A DNA stretch of 64,000 nt from Photorhabdus asymbiotica (GCF_003634575.1 NZ_RBLJ01000001.1:496001-560000); one strand, 5' to 3'; shown: positions 33,565-42,463, counted from the first letter of the stretch. Made by a program: numbers and translations. Notes: generated by a model not told the origin, from the letters alone.

Positions 33565-34533
33565 GTGAGTATAGCCATTATGATTGGCACACATGGAGCT
33601 GCGGCTGAGCAACTGCTTCACACTGCAGAGATGTTAATTGGAGAACAAGAAAATGTTTCTTATATTGACTTTGTTCCTGGTGAAAATGCCGATACTTTAT
33701 TTGAAAAATACAACAGCAAACTTGCAAAGCTTAATACAGAAAAAGGCGTACTGTTTTTCGTTGATACATGGGGAGGAAGTCCATTCAATGCAGCGAATCG
33801 TATCGCTGTAGACAAAGAAAATTATGAAATTATTACCGGGGTTAACGTCCCGATGCTGGTTGAAGCCTTTATGTGCCGCGATGATAACCCATCTCTGGAA
33901 GAATTGGTCTCAGTCGCCCTGGAAACAGGGAAAGAAGGTATTCGGGCTCTAAAAACAGAAGAACCGCAAAAAGTTGAATCTGCCAAACCTGTAGCTCCCG
34001 TTGCTGCACTTGCATCTGCACCATCAACCGGTGGTCATATGAAAATTGCGCTGGCCCGCATTGATGACCGCCTTATTCATGGCCAAGTCGCTACCCGTTG
34101 GACAAAAGAAACTAACGTCAAACGGATTATTGTCGTCAGCGACGAAGTTGCTGCCGATACTGTCCGTTCTACCTTATTGAAACAGGTTGCACCACCGGGG
34201 ATCAGTGCTCACGTTGTTGATGTCGCAAAATGTATCCGGGTTTATAACAACCCAAAATACGCTAATGAACGTGTCATGTTGCTGTTTACAAATCCAACAG
34301 ATGTTCTGCGTCTGGTTGAAAATGGGGTCAATATCACTTCTGTAAACATTGGTGGAATGGCATACCGGCAGGGAAAAACACAAGTTAATAACGCAATATC
34401 TGTTGACGAAACTGATATTGCAGCCTTCAAAAAATTGGATGATCGCGGTATTGAGCTTGAAGCCCGTAAAGTTGCCAGTGACACCCGTCTGCAAATGATG
34501 GATCTGATCCAGAAGGTCAAAAACGAAAATTAA
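33565..34533 (+). CDS. manX: PTS mannose transporter subunit IIAB
   Basis: Cytoplasmic IIAB protein that passes phosphate from HPr to mannose and related hexoses. 322 residues. The IIA domain has active His in MIGTHGAAAEQLL (His10) and a Ala/Pro linker (about 140-152); IIB has the active His in DDRLIHGQVATRW. Start is GTG with AGGGG 8 bases upstream; it heads manXYZ. Confidence 0.95.
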   Translation: MSIAIMIGTHGAAAEQLLHTAEMLIGEQENVSYIDFVPGENADTLFEKYNSKLAKLNTEKGVLFFVDTWGGSPFNAANRIAVDKENYEIITGVNVPMLVEAFMCRDDNPSLEELVSVALETGKEGIRALKTEEPQKVESAKPVAPVAALASAPSTGGHMKIALARIDDRLIHGQVATRWTKETNVKRIIVVSDEVAADTVRSTLLKQVAPPGISAHVVDVAKCIRVYNNPKYANERVMLLFTNPTDVLRLVENGVNITSVNIGGMAYRQGKTQVNNAISVDETDIAAFKKLDDRGIELEARKVASDTRLQMMDLIQKVKNEN

Positions 34534-34607
34534 ACTAGAGCAATTTAACTATTACTCAATGACAAAAATTTCTCACCAAATTTAAATTTGGTTACAGGAG
34601 ACAAACA

Positions 34608-35411
34608 ATGGAAATTACCGTTGTTCAAATTTCATTGATATTCATCGTGGCCTGTATTGCAGGCATGGATTCCATTCTTGATGAATTTCAATTCCATCGC
34701 CCACTTGTGGCCTGTACTCTAATCGGAATCATTCTCGGTGACATGACAACTGGTGTCATTATCGGCGGTACACTGGAGATGATCGCACTTGGCTGGATGA
34801 ATATCGGTGCCGCAATTGCTCCGGATGCTGCTTTAGCATCAATCATCTCAACTATTTTGGTCATCGCTGGTGGCCGAGATATCGGTGAAGGTATCGCTCT
34901 GGCAATTCCTTTGGCAGCCGCCGGACAAGTGCTGACTATCATTGTACGTACCATCACAGTTGCGTTCCAACATGCCGCCGACAACGCGGCAGAACACGGC
35001 AACCTTCGGGCTATCAGCTTTATCCATCTATCCGCATTACTGCTTCAAGCTATGCGCATCGCTATTCCTGCCCTGATTGTTGCCCTGTCCGTTGGAACCA
35101 ACGAAGTTCAACAATTGCTCGCCTCTATCCCTGAAGTTGTAACAAACGGCCTGAATATTGCGGGTGGTATGATTGTGGTTGTGGGTTATGCAATGGTCAT
35201 CAATATGATGCGTGCTGGCTACTTAATGCCATTCTTCTATCTCGGTTTCGTCACTGCGGCATTTACTGATTTCAATCTAGTTGCATTAGGTATCATTGGT
35301 ATTGTGATGGCAGTGCTATACATTCAACTCAGCCCTAAATACAACAAATCTCAGGTGGTTACTGCGGCCCCTGGACACACCAATAACGACCTTGATAACG
35401 AATTAGATTAG
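34608..35411 (+). CDS. manY: PTS mannose transporter subunit IIC
   Basis: 267-residue integral membrane component that forms the sugar channel. The family segment IGIILGDMTTGVIIGGTLEMIALGWMNIGAA near 40-70 is present, in shortened recall GGTLEMIALG. CAGGAG precedes the ATG. It is between manX and manZ, and the three form one operon. Confidence 0.95.
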   Translation: MEITVVQISLIFIVACIAGMDSILDEFQFHRPLVACTLIGIILGDMTTGVIIGGTLEMIALGWMNIGAAIAPDAALASIISTILVIAGGRDIGEGIALAIPLAAAGQVLTIIVRTITVAFQHAADNAAEHGNLRAISFIHLSALLLQAMRIAIPALIVALSVGTNEVQQLLASIPEVVTNGLNIAGGMIVVVGYAMVINMMRAGYLMPFFYLGFVTAAFTDFNLVALGIIGIVMAVLYIQLSPKYNKSQVVTAAPGHTNNDLDNELD

Positions 35412-35423
35412 AGGACGAGCAAC

Positions 35424-36290
35424 ATGTTAGATACAACAAAAACGACTGCTCAGACAGCAGGCCAGAAAAAACTGACACCAAGCGATATTCGTGGTGTATT
35501 CCTCCGTTCTAATGTGTTCCAAGGTTCATGGAACTTTGAACGGATGCAAGCGTTAGGCTTCTGTTTTTCTATGGTTCCCGCCCTTCGCCGTCTGTATCCA
35601 GAAAATACCGATGAGCGTAAACAAGCGATTAAACGCCACCTTGAATTCTTTAACACTCATCCTTACGTCGTCGCACCTGTATTGGGTGTCACTATGGCAA
35701 TGGAAGAACAGCGTGCTAATGGAGCAACAATTGATGATGGCGCTATCAACGGCATCAAAGTCGGTTTGATGGGACCACTGGCGGGTGTTGGTGACCCAAT
35801 TTTCTGGGGCACAGTCCGCCCGGTGTTTGCTGCTCTGGGTGCGGGCCTCGCGATGAGTGGTAGCTGGCTCGGACCTGTACTATTCTTCTTTTTATTCAAT
35901 TTAGTACGCCTGTTAGTTCTCTACTCAGGCATTTCCTACGGCTATAAGAAAGGGATTAATATCGTTCAGGATATGGGCGGTGGCTTCCTACAAAAAATGA
36001 CTGAGGGGGCATCGATCCTTGGTTTATTTGTCATGGGAGCATTGGTCAATAAATGGACGAAAGTAAATATTCCACTGGTTGTATCAGAAATTCCTAACCA
36101 ACAAACAGGTGAAAAGACCATCACAACGGTTCAGAATATCCTTGATCAACTGATGCCAGGCCTTGTACCACTTTTACTGACATTTGCCTGTATGTGGCTA
36201 TTGCGGCATAAAGTCAATGCCCTCTGGATTATTATCGGCTTCTTCATTCTGGGGATTATTGGCGCGAGGTTTGGTTTCCTCGGCCTGTAG
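35424..36290 (+). CDS. manZ: PTS mannose transporter subunit IID
   Basis: 288-residue IID component, which together with ManY forms the membrane part of the transporter. QGSWNFERMQALGFCFSMVP near 33-52 and GLMGPLAGVGDPIFWGTVRP near 112-131 are diagnostic. Start 12 bases after manY. A 127-bp ERIC element follows the stop by four bases, and could influence the end of the transcript. Confidence 0.95.
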   Translation: MLDTTKTTAQTAGQKKLTPSDIRGVFLRSNVFQGSWNFERMQALGFCFSMVPALRRLYPENTDERKQAIKRHLEFFNTHPYVVAPVLGVTMAMEEQRANGATIDDGAINGIKVGLMGPLAGVGDPIFWGTVRPVFAALGAGLAMSGSWLGPVLFFFLFNLVRLLVLYSGISYGYKKGINIVQDMGGGFLQKMTEGASILGLFVMGALVNKWTKVNIPLVVSEIPNQQTGEKTITTVQNILDQLMPGLVPLLLTFACMWLLRHKVNALWIIIGFFILGIIGARFGFLGL

Positions 36291-36294
36291 AATA

Positions 36295-36421
36295 TATACC
36301 CTATGGATTTCAAGATGCATCGCGACGGCAAGGGAGCGAATCCTCGGGAGCATAGCGAACGATGTGACTGGGGTGAGTAAGTGCAGCCAACAAAGAGGCA
36401 ACTTGAAAGATAACGGGTATA
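36295..36421. repeat. ERIC element a (127 bp, full length)
   Basis: Starts TATACCCTATGGATTTCAAG, contains CGGGAGCATAG and GTGACTGGGGTGAGTAAG, and ends CTTGAAAGATAACGGGTATA. It lies between manZ and yobD. Same subtype as element d (CAAGATGCATCGCGACGG left arm). Confidence 0.95.
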
Positions 36422-36493
36422 TCATCCCATTAATCATACGGGGAGGAATTCCTCCCCACATTTTCTTTTTTACAGCAAAACAGGGATTAAAGA

Positions 36494-36952
36494 ATGAGCC
36501 TCAATGATATGGTATTAGTTGGATTAATCGTACTAATGCTGATTCTCGCTATCTATGATGAATTTGTGGTTAATCTGCTGAAAGGGAAAACTTATTTGCA
36601 AATAAAGTTAAAAAGAAAACATAGAATTGATGCTTTCATCTTTATTATCCTGATACTTATTGTTGTTTATAACAACATCACTGCTTATGGTAGTCGTTTA
36701 ACCACATACTTATTGTTATTTACTATCCTGGTAACTCTTTATATTGCCTATATACGCTCACCTAAATTGTTATTTAAGAGCAATGGTTTTTTCTATGCAA
36801 ATACGTTTATTTCTTATGACCGGATAAAAACCATAAATTTATCTGAAGATGGCATTCTGGTTATTGGTTTGGAAAATAAGAAATTATATATCTCAGTCTA
36901 TCAACTTGATGATTTAGAAAGGATTTATAAATTCCTCATCGAAAACAGATAG
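36494..36952 (+). CDS. yobD: YobD family membrane protein (UPF0266)
   Basis: 152 residues with three hydrophobic helices (about 5-22, 46-62, 68-88) and a cytosolic C-terminal domain. [20 protein letters not shown]-like [12 protein letters not shown] and [17 protein letters not shown] match the family. Downstream of manZ as in E. coli, with an ERIC element between. Function unknown. Confidence 0.87.
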   Translation: MSLNDMVLVGLIVLMLILAIYDEFVVNLLKGKTYLQIKLKRKHRIDAFIFIILILIVVYNNITAYGSRLTTYLLLFTILVTLYIAYIRSPKLLFKSNGFFYANTFISYDRIKTINLSEDGILVIGLENKKLYISVYQLDDLERIYKFLIENR

Positions 36953-36990
36953 ATAAGAATTAATAATAAATAGAGAGATAAATAATAAAC

Positions 36991-37018
36991 AGTCAGCTTT
37001 ATGCTGACTTTTATTTTC
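36991..37018 (+). terminator. Terminator after yobD
   Basis: AGTCAGC-TTTAT-GCTGACT followed by TTTATTTT, 38 bases after the yobD stop and just before the mntP control region. Confidence 0.88.
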
Positions 37019-37031
37019 CCCCTACATGATA

Positions 37032-37050
37032 GATAATGATAATTATTATC
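37032..37050 (+). promoter_or_regulatory. Fur box upstream of the mntP leader
   Basis: GATAATGATAATTATTATC matches the Fur consensus at 18 of 19 positions by eye. It lies about 90 bases upstream of the riboswitch. E. coli mntP is controlled by MntR and also by Fur, consistent with this site. Confidence 0.85.
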
Positions 37051-37120
37051 GATATCATCTCTTAATCCTAAAATAATATTATTTACTCTTTTTAAGTTAT
37101 TATGCTATCTTTAAGCAAGT

Positions 37121-37306
37121 CATGGGGAGTAGCCTGTTTCAGAAAAACGATTTAGTTAATTTCTCTGAAAAACCCGTATCAACATACTCGTTTCAAAATA
37201 AAACGTGGTGCGGGTAGCCTTTAAGGTTGGCAAGACCATAGGCATATAGCACATCATTGGTTGGGGGTGGGTTATATGTATATGGAAACACCCAGCCGAG
37301 GCTATT
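37121..37306 (+). promoter_or_regulatory. Manganese riboswitch (yybP-ykoY class) in the mntP leader
   Basis: Aptamer landmarks in order: CATGGGGAGTAGCCTG, a variable stem, CAACATACTCGTTTC, GTGCGGGTAGCCTTTAAGG and TTGGCAAGACC. An expression platform follows: GGTTGGGGGTGGGTT pairing with AAACACCCAGCC, then the mntP ribosome binding site GAGGCTA 7 bases before ATG. TAGCCT occurs twice in the aptamer and is complementary to AGGCTA of the ribosome binding site, suggesting Mn(II) switches translation on. Confidence 0.88.
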
Positions 37307-37309
37307 TTG

Positions 37310-37891
37310 ATGAACCTATACGCAACCCTTATCTTAGCTTTAGCACTCTCAATGGATGCCTTCGCTGCGGCAATCAGTAAAGGGGCGACACTACATAGAC
37401 CACATTTTCGTGAAGCAATTCGTACTGGCTTAATATTTGGTGTAGTGGAAGCTTGTACTCCACTAATTGGCTGGTCTATAGGACTTTATACCAGCCAGTA
37501 TATTATAGAGTGGGATCATTGGATTGCTTTCACTCTATTATTCATCCTAGGCTGTAGAATGATTACAGATAGTTTTAAAACAAGTCCGGAAAAAAAGTGT
37601 GAACCACCCTGTCGCCACGATTCAATGGTATTAATAACAACCGCTATTGCTACCAGTCTGGATGCAATGGCAATTGGTGTCGGACTCGCTTTTCTTCAAG
37701 TCAATATCGTCCATACCGCAATGGCTATTGGTATGATGACAATGATTATGGCAACATTGGGAATGTTAATTGGCCGCTATATTGGCCCACTATTAGGCAA
37801 ACGTGCTGAACTTATCGGTGGACTCACTCTGATTGCAATTGGCTTCAATATTTTATTTGAACATCTCAAATTGTTTATGTACGCGAAATAG
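37310..37891 (+). CDS. mntP: Manganese efflux pump MntP
   Basis: 193-residue inner-membrane exporter with six helices arranged as two repeats. [14 protein letters not shown] near 14-27 and [20 protein letters not shown] near 113-132 carry the conserved Asp pairs. A TTG one codon upstream is not needed. Controlled by the riboswitch and probably Fur. Confidence 0.95.
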   Translation: MNLYATLILALALSMDAFAAAISKGATLHRPHFREAIRTGLIFGVVEACTPLIGWSIGLYTSQYIIEWDHWIAFTLLFILGCRMITDSFKTSPEKKCEPPCRHDSMVLITTAIATSLDAMAIGVGLAFLQVNIVHTAMAIGMMTMIMATLGMLIGRYIGPLLGKRAELIGGLTLIAIGFNILFEHLKLFMYAK

Positions 37892-37899
37892 CACCACCA

Positions 37900-37937
37900 G
37901 CCCAAAATATTTATCTGTCAAACACAATATTTTGGGC
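37900..37937. terminator. Bidirectional hairpin between mntP and rlmA
   Basis: GCCCAAAATATT and AATATTTTGGGC form a perfect 12-bp inverted repeat around a 14-base loop, between two converging genes. The AT-rich inner arms supply U tracts on both strands. Confidence 0.65.
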
Positions 37938-37948
37938 AACAATCCAAA

Positions 37949-38767
37949 TCATTTAAGGCGTTGATAGACCCGCAATATAAAATCAGTTTCACATTCAAAC
38001 AATGCTCTATCTACTAATCCTTTTTTTACACTTTCTGTTGCTCGCCAGGCAAATGGTGTCATCTGTAATAAATGATACGCTTGTACTCCATCCAATTTCA
38101 TTAGATAAGACAATGACTCATCGGTTATCAATTCAAACCCTGCCAATTGCTCTGTCTTCAATGGATGAAGATGAATATCTTGATAAATTAACTCCTTGAG
38201 CTGATAAAGGTGACGAGGACCCGGAGTGACTGTCAGCACAATTCCCTGTGACTTAACTACCCTTGCCAATTCTTCTGCCTTGCAAGGTGCATAAATCCTT
38301 AATATCCCGGAAAGGGATTTATCAGCAAATGGCAAACGATGACTCGACGCAACACAAAAACTGACAGCAGGATAGCGCTTAGCGCCATAACGAACCGCGA
38401 TCTTAGCAACATCTAACCCATAGATTTTAAGATTACGTCTCTTGCTTAGCTGTGCTTCAAGCGAAGCAGTGTAATAACCTTCACCGCATCCTATGTCCAG
38501 TAAACTCTCTGCATTTTCTGGCAGATACTTTTCTAACAATTCCGAAACTCGTTGCTGTAATGGCTGATAATATCCAGCATCCAAAAACGCTCTTCTTGAT
38601 TGCATCATCTCCGGGCTATCCCCCGGTTCTTTAGATCTTTTATACTGAACAGGCATCAGGTTGACATACCCTTCTTTAGCACAATCAAACTGATGATTAT
38701 TCTCACAGCGCCATTGCTGTCGAGTGAGCAGTAAAGATTGGTGACATAAGGGGCATTGATAAGACAT
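37949..38767 (-). CDS. rlmA: 23S rRNA (guanine-745-N1)-methyltransferase
   Basis: Methylates G745 of 23S rRNA. 272 residues from MSYQCPLCHQ. The N-terminal zinc site is CPLC ... CENNH, followed by the SAM-binding motif LLDIGCGEGYYT near 86-97. The frame continues 63 codons upstream through an ERIC element; that extension reads ERIC DNA and is rejected. Confidence 0.94.
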   Translation of the reverse strand: MSYQCPLCHQSLLLTRQQWRCENNHQFDCAKEGYVNLMPVQYKRSKEPGDSPEMMQSRRAFLDAGYYQPLQQRVSELLEKYLPENAESLLDIGCGEGYYTASLEAQLSKRRNLKIYGLDVAKIAVRYGAKRYPAVSFCVASSHRLPFADKSLSGILRIYAPCKAEELARVVKSQGIVLTVTPGPRHLYQLKELIYQDIHLHPLKTEQLAGFELITDESLSYLMKLDGVQAYHLLQMTPFAWRATESVKKGLVDRALFECETDFILRVYQRLK

Positions 38768-38805
38768 AAGATTCCCAAAATATAAGCGAAAACCAGCCAG
38801 CACTA

Positions 38806-38932
38806 TATACCCAATAGATTTCGAGTTGCAGCGCGGCGGCAAGTGAACGAATCCCCAGGAGCATAGATAACTATGTGACTGGGGTGAGTGAAAGCAGCCA
38901 ACAAAGCAGCAACTTGAAAGATGAAGGGTATA
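38806..38932. repeat. ERIC element b (127 bp, full length)
   Basis: TATACCCAATAGATTTCGAG at the left, CCCAGGAGCATAG and GTGACTGGGGTGAGTGAA in the centre, and GATGAAGGGTATA at the right. It lies 38 bases upstream of the rlmA start, inside its promoter region. Same subtype as e and f. Confidence 0.97.
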
Positions 38933-39166
38933 GCATATTCTGATACTTTTCATCATAAATCATACTCATTAATAGTTCGATAAAACGATTAATCATTACC
39001 TTGCATGAAATTATCTTCCATTATTTTCAGCCCTATTTTTGAGCCGGCTCGCAATATTTTTATGGAATAAATCTATTTATCAGGTATCATTCTCCAATTA
39101 AAACTCAAGAAATATAATTGTAAATAAGTCATTTAACTAATAGAAACAACTAATAATACAGGTAAT

Positions 39167-39421
39167 ATGATGAACATTTTCATGCAATATTTTAATAAAT
39201 TAAGATCAATTTCACCGAAATTCGATATTATGCCAAATACGAATTATTTTGATCTTATTCCATCGAAGAGTGATATTGATACTTTATCAGATGACCTGGA
39301 TAAAGTTCGGGCAGACTTTGCTATTGTATTAAAGCAATTCAATGATGAAATCATATCATCTACAGGGAAAGAGACGATATATGATCAAAAGAATAAACAG
39401 AAAACATCCGAAAATAACTAA
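39167..39421 (+). CDS. Small unrecognised protein upstream of a DUF2335 gene
   Basis: 84 codons, starting at either of two adjacent ATGs (MMNIFMQYFNKL) after CAGGTAAT. The product is acidic in the middle (SKSDIDTLSDDLDKVRADF) and probably helical; no family recognised. It overlaps the next gene by 41 bases in another frame, which suggests a coupled pair. It could be a real partner or a chance frame. Confidence 0.5.
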   Translation: MMNIFMQYFNKLRSISPKFDIMPNTNYFDLIPSKSDIDTLSDDLDKVRADFAIVLKQFNDEIISSTGKETIYDQKNKQKTSENN

Positions 39422-39773
39422 ACCAACTAATCAAGGTGATATCAACCCATTATATTATCAACTTCCTGATTCAGAGATATTAACGCTTTATGAACAACAT
39501 ACAAAAGGCGCTGCTGACCGATTTCTAACGCTGATCGAACAGCAACAAAAGCACAGACACGAGATGGAAAAAGTTGCCTTAGAACAAATGGTAAGAAAAA
39601 GTATCAGGGGGCAAAGTTATGGATTATTACTCACTTTTATCTCTTTATTTGTCTCTTTAATCTTAGGCTTAAATGGGAATAATTGGTTAGCAGGAATTAT
39701 CGGAAGTGGTACTGTAACAACTATTCTAATTATTTATGTTTTAAATAGAAATCCAAAGTCATATATGAAATAA
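39381..39773 (+). CDS. DUF2335 family membrane protein
   Basis: 130 residues from MIKRINRKHPKITK. The family core is clear: LPDSEILTLYEQHTKGAADRF, then LIEQQQKHRHEMEKVALEQ and two C-terminal helices (SYGLLLTFISLFVSLILGL, WLAGIIGSGTVTTILIIYVL). The family is widespread, often in mobile or accessory regions, and its function is unknown. The start is after AAAGAGACGATAT. A frame extending 13 codons upstream is possible. Confidence 0.8.
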   Translation: MIKRINRKHPKITKPTNQGDINPLYYQLPDSEILTLYEQHTKGAADRFLTLIEQQQKHRHEMEKVALEQMVRKSIRGQSYGLLLTFISLFVSLILGLNGNNWLAGIIGSGTVTTILIIYVLNRNPKSYMK

Positions 39774-39876
39774 ATCAAAATAGCTATCAATGATTTTTTG
39801 TTAATATATACTATTTAGTTATTAATAGTACATTGTAGAGAATAATAGATTATTCTCACGATATTATCTTAATATC

Positions 39877-39958
39877 TATAACTAATTGATTTCGAGTTGC
39901 AGAGCGGCAGCAAGTGAAAGCAACCAACAAAGCAGCAACTTGAAGGATGAAGGATATA
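39877..39958. repeat. ERIC element c (82 bp, internally deleted)
   Basis: Begins TATAACTAATTGATTTCGAG, joins CAAGTGAAAGCAACCAAC with no central section, and ends GGATGAAGGATATA. Compared with element b it lacks 45 bases between two copies of GTGAA. It abuts the truncated antitoxin gene and supplies its stop codon. Confidence 0.92.
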
Positions 39959-40148
39959 GATAGCAGAAGGGATAATTCAATTTTGCTACCTGGGTCATAC
40001 CACGCGCACGCGCGATCGTACCTAGCGCACGCGCAATAAAAGCAGGATCATCACCAGCTTCTTCAATACAGGCATCCAGATACGCTGCCATATCAGCTTC
40101 AGTTTTCAGGTATTCTACTGAATCCCAACGGGTAAACTGTTCACTCAT
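39882..40148 (-). pseudogene. Truncated antitoxin of a HigA-type addiction module
   Basis: Starts MSEQFTRWDSVEYLKTEADM, then AAYLDACIEEAGDDPAFIARALGTIARARGMTQVAK, the N-terminal half of the 'addiction module antidote' family whose complete members are about 95-100 residues with a helix-turn-helix C-terminus. After about residue 55 the native sequence ends; the remaining codons come from a junk stretch and ERIC element c. The DNA-binding helix-turn-helix is therefore lost. The ATG overlaps the original toxin stop. Confidence 0.75.
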
Positions 40149-40574
40149 TATGTTGTTCCTTCCAACTGCGGGCTAGTTGTAAAGCAAGTTTAATGTCTTT
40201 ATTTTGTGTGCTCTTATCACCGCCACAAAGTAAAACAACAATCTACCTACCCTGCTGCATAAAATACACTCTATAGCCAGGACCATAATCAATACGGCAT
40301 TCGCTGACACCGTTACCAACCGGTTTTACATCGCCAAAATTTCCTTCAGCCATACGATCAATGCGAGCTAATATTCGCATTCTTGCCCGTATATCCTTGA
40401 GCCCGACCAACCAGTCAGAGAATGTATACCCTATGGATTTCAAGATGCATCGCGACGGCAAGGGAGTGAATCCCCGGGAGCATAGATAACTATGTGACCG
40501 GGGTGAGCGAATGCAGCCAACAAAGAGGAAACTTGAAAGATGACGGGTATATGACTTTTCAGTATCTCTTTCAT
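40141..40574 (-). pseudogene. RelE/HigB-type toxin gene broken by an ERIC insertion and a nonsense codon
   Basis: Removing ERIC element d and one TA target copy restores MKEILKSHTFSDWLVGLKD in frame with RARMRILARIDRMAEGNFGD, VKPVGNGVSECRIDYGPGYR and VYFMQQGR. A TAG at 40243-40245 follows, then the same frame continues IVVLLCGGDKSTQNKDIKLA and ends at 40141, overlapping the antitoxin ATG. The rebuilt gene is 103 codons, the normal size for this killer-protein family. The two lesions make it inactive. Confidence 0.85.
40425..40551. repeat. ERIC element d (127 bp) inside a toxin gene
   Basis: TATACCCTATGGATTTCAAG to AAGATGACGGGTATA. It is flanked by TA on both sides; deleting the element plus one TA restores the toxin reading frame exactly, which defines both its ends and its target. 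Confidence 0.97.
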
Positions 40575-40749
40575 AAATTGAAGCGTATCCCATAAGCTAC
40601 AATCAAGTTTTGAAGCATCGCTTGTCATCAACATTATCCCTAAACTACATTTCTTCCCTTCATGGCACAAACGAATATTGTCAGCTAAACAGTGTCTGTT
40701 TTATGTAGATAACGCTAAAAATTACTAATTGTTGCAATCATAAAAAAAC

Positions 40750-40778
40750 AAAAAAACCGCCAAAAAATGAAGGCGGCT
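40750..40778 (-). terminator. Terminator after guaA
   Basis: On the minus strand GCCGCC and GGCGGT pair around a 10-base loop and are followed by seven T. It ends the guaBA operon. Confidence 0.88.
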
Positions 40779-40820
40779 TGTGTTATTTTCAACTGCTAAT
40801 AATAAAAAATGGAGCTTAAA

Positions 40821-42398
40821 TTATTCCCACTCAATAGTCGCAGGTGGTTTACCGCTGACGTCATAGACAACTCTTGATATTCCATTGACTTCATTGATAA
40901 TTCGGTTAGAAACTCGGCCAAGAAAATCATATGGCAAATGTGCCCAATGTGCAGTCATAAAATCAATCGTTTCTACTGCCCGTAACGAGACAACCCAATC
41001 ATATTTGCGGCCATCTCCCATAACGCCCACCGAACGAACCGGCAAGAATACCGTAAATGCCTGACTAACTTTATTGTACAAATCAGCCTTGTGCAGCTCT
41101 TCAATAAAGATAGCATCTGCCCGACGCAGTAAATCGCAGTACTCTTTCTTCACTTCACCCAGTACACGAACACCTAAACCAGGACCTGGGAATGGATGGC
41201 GATTCAGCATGTCATAAGGCAATCCCAACGCCAAACCAATCTTACGCACTTCATCTTTGAACAACTCTTTCAGCGGTTCCACCAATCCCAGTTTCATCTC
41301 TTCCGGCAAACCACCTACGTTATGATGAGATTTGATAACATGTGCTTTACCTGTCGCAGATGCCGCTGATTCGATAACATCCGGATAAATAGTACCTTGT
41401 GCCAACCAGTTAACCTGAGTCTGTTTACTTGCCTCTTCATCAAAAACTTCAACAAACACACGGCCAATCGTTTTACGCTTCTCTTCCGGATCATTAATGC
41501 CAGCCAGTGCAGCAAGGAAACGATCTTCGGCGGGAACATGAACAATATTTAGCCCAAATTTGCCAGCAAACATTTCCATAACCTGCTCAGCTTCATTCAA
41601 ACGCAGCAAACCATTATCAACAAATACACAAGTCAGGCGTTTACCAATTGCGCGATGCAATAATAATGCGGTGACAGAAGAGTCAACACCACCGGACAGC
41701 CCCAAAATAACGTGATCCTCACCAACCTGTTCACGCAGGCGTACAACAGTATCTTCGATAATAGAAGCAGGGGTCCACAATGCTTCACATTGGCATATAT
41801 CCAAGACAAAACGTTCCAGTATGCGCTGCCCCTGATGGGTATGGGTGACTTCCGGGTGGAATTGTACGCCATAAAAACGCTTTTCTTCATTCGCTATAAT
41901 GGCAAATGGACAAGTGTCAGTGCTGGCAATAGTGATAAAATCCGCAGGAATTGAGGTGACTTTATCACCATGACTCATCCATACATCCAGTAATGGTTGA
42001 CCTTGCTCATTTAATGAATCCTGAATCCCACGGAATAATGCACTTTCCGCTTTAATTTCAACCTGTGCATAACCAAATTCACGTTCAGTAGAATCTTCTA
42101 CCTTACCACCGAACTGCACTGACATAGTTTGCATGCCATAGCAAACGCCCAGAATAGGAACACCGGCATTAAAAACATATTCAGGTGCACGTGGACTTCC
42201 TTGCGCTGTGGTACTTTCCGGACCACCAGAAAGAATGATACCGCTTGGATTAAATTCGCGAATTTGCTCTTCAGTGACATCCCATGCCCAAAGTTCACAG
42301 TAAACCCCGATTTCACGGATACGACGAGCAATCAACTGAGTATATTGTGAACCAAAATCAAGGATAAGAATGCGGTGCTGATGGATATTAGTTGTCAT
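40821..42398 (-). CDS. guaA: GMP synthase (glutamine-hydrolysing)
   Basis: Converts XMP to GMP using glutamine. 525 residues, equal to E. coli. The class I amidotransferase domain has nucleophile Cys in GVCYGMQ near 86 and HPEVTHT near 181; the ATP pyrophosphatase P-loop SGGVDSS lies near 235-241; a dimerisation domain ends in TIEWE. Downstream of guaB in the conserved guaBA order. Confidence 0.97.
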   Translation of the reverse strand: MTTNIHQHRILILDFGSQYTQLIARRIREIGVYCELWAWDVTEEQIREFNPSGIILSGGPESTTAQGSPRAPEYVFNAGVPILGVCYGMQTMSVQFGGKVEDSTEREFGYAQVEIKAESALFRGIQDSLNEQGQPLLDVWMSHGDKVTSIPADFITIASTDTCPFAIIANEEKRFYGVQFHPEVTHTHQGQRILERFVLDICQCEALWTPASIIEDTVVRLREQVGEDHVILGLSGGVDSSVTALLLHRAIGKRLTCVFVDNGLLRLNEAEQVMEMFAGKFGLNIVHVPAEDRFLAALAGINDPEEKRKTIGRVFVEVFDEEASKQTQVNWLAQGTIYPDVIESAASATGKAHVIKSHHNVGGLPEEMKLGLVEPLKELFKDEVRKIGLALGLPYDMLNRHPFPGPGLGVRVLGEVKKEYCDLLRRADAIFIEELHKADLYNKVSQAFTVFLPVRSVGVMGDGRKYDWVVSLRAVETIDFMTAHWAHLPYDFLGRVSNRIINEVNGISRVVYDVSGKPPATIEWE

Positions 42399-42444
42399 GT
42401 GCGGGGAATTCCAAAAACAAGTAGTAAAAATAAAAAAAGATTAA

Positions 42445-42463
42445 GTGGCCTGAAGCAGGCCAC
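42445..42463 (-). terminator. Hairpin between guaB and guaA
   Basis: GTGGCCTG-AAG-CAGGCCAC perfect stem; on the minus strand TTAATCTTTTTTTATTTTTA follows. It could act as an attenuating terminator lowering guaA relative to guaB. Confidence 0.65.

Noticed and set aside
36184-36507. Plus-strand 107-codon frame over the manZ end
   Set aside because: Shadow of manZ and ERIC element a; codons are those of the repeat.
38768-38956. N-terminal extension of rlmA by 63 codons
   Set aside because: It translates ERIC element b; the zinc-site start MSYQCPLC fits the family.
36295-40551. ERIC copies as a CRISPR-like array
   Set aside because: Spacing is irregular and large, and the units are known dispersed palindromic repeats.
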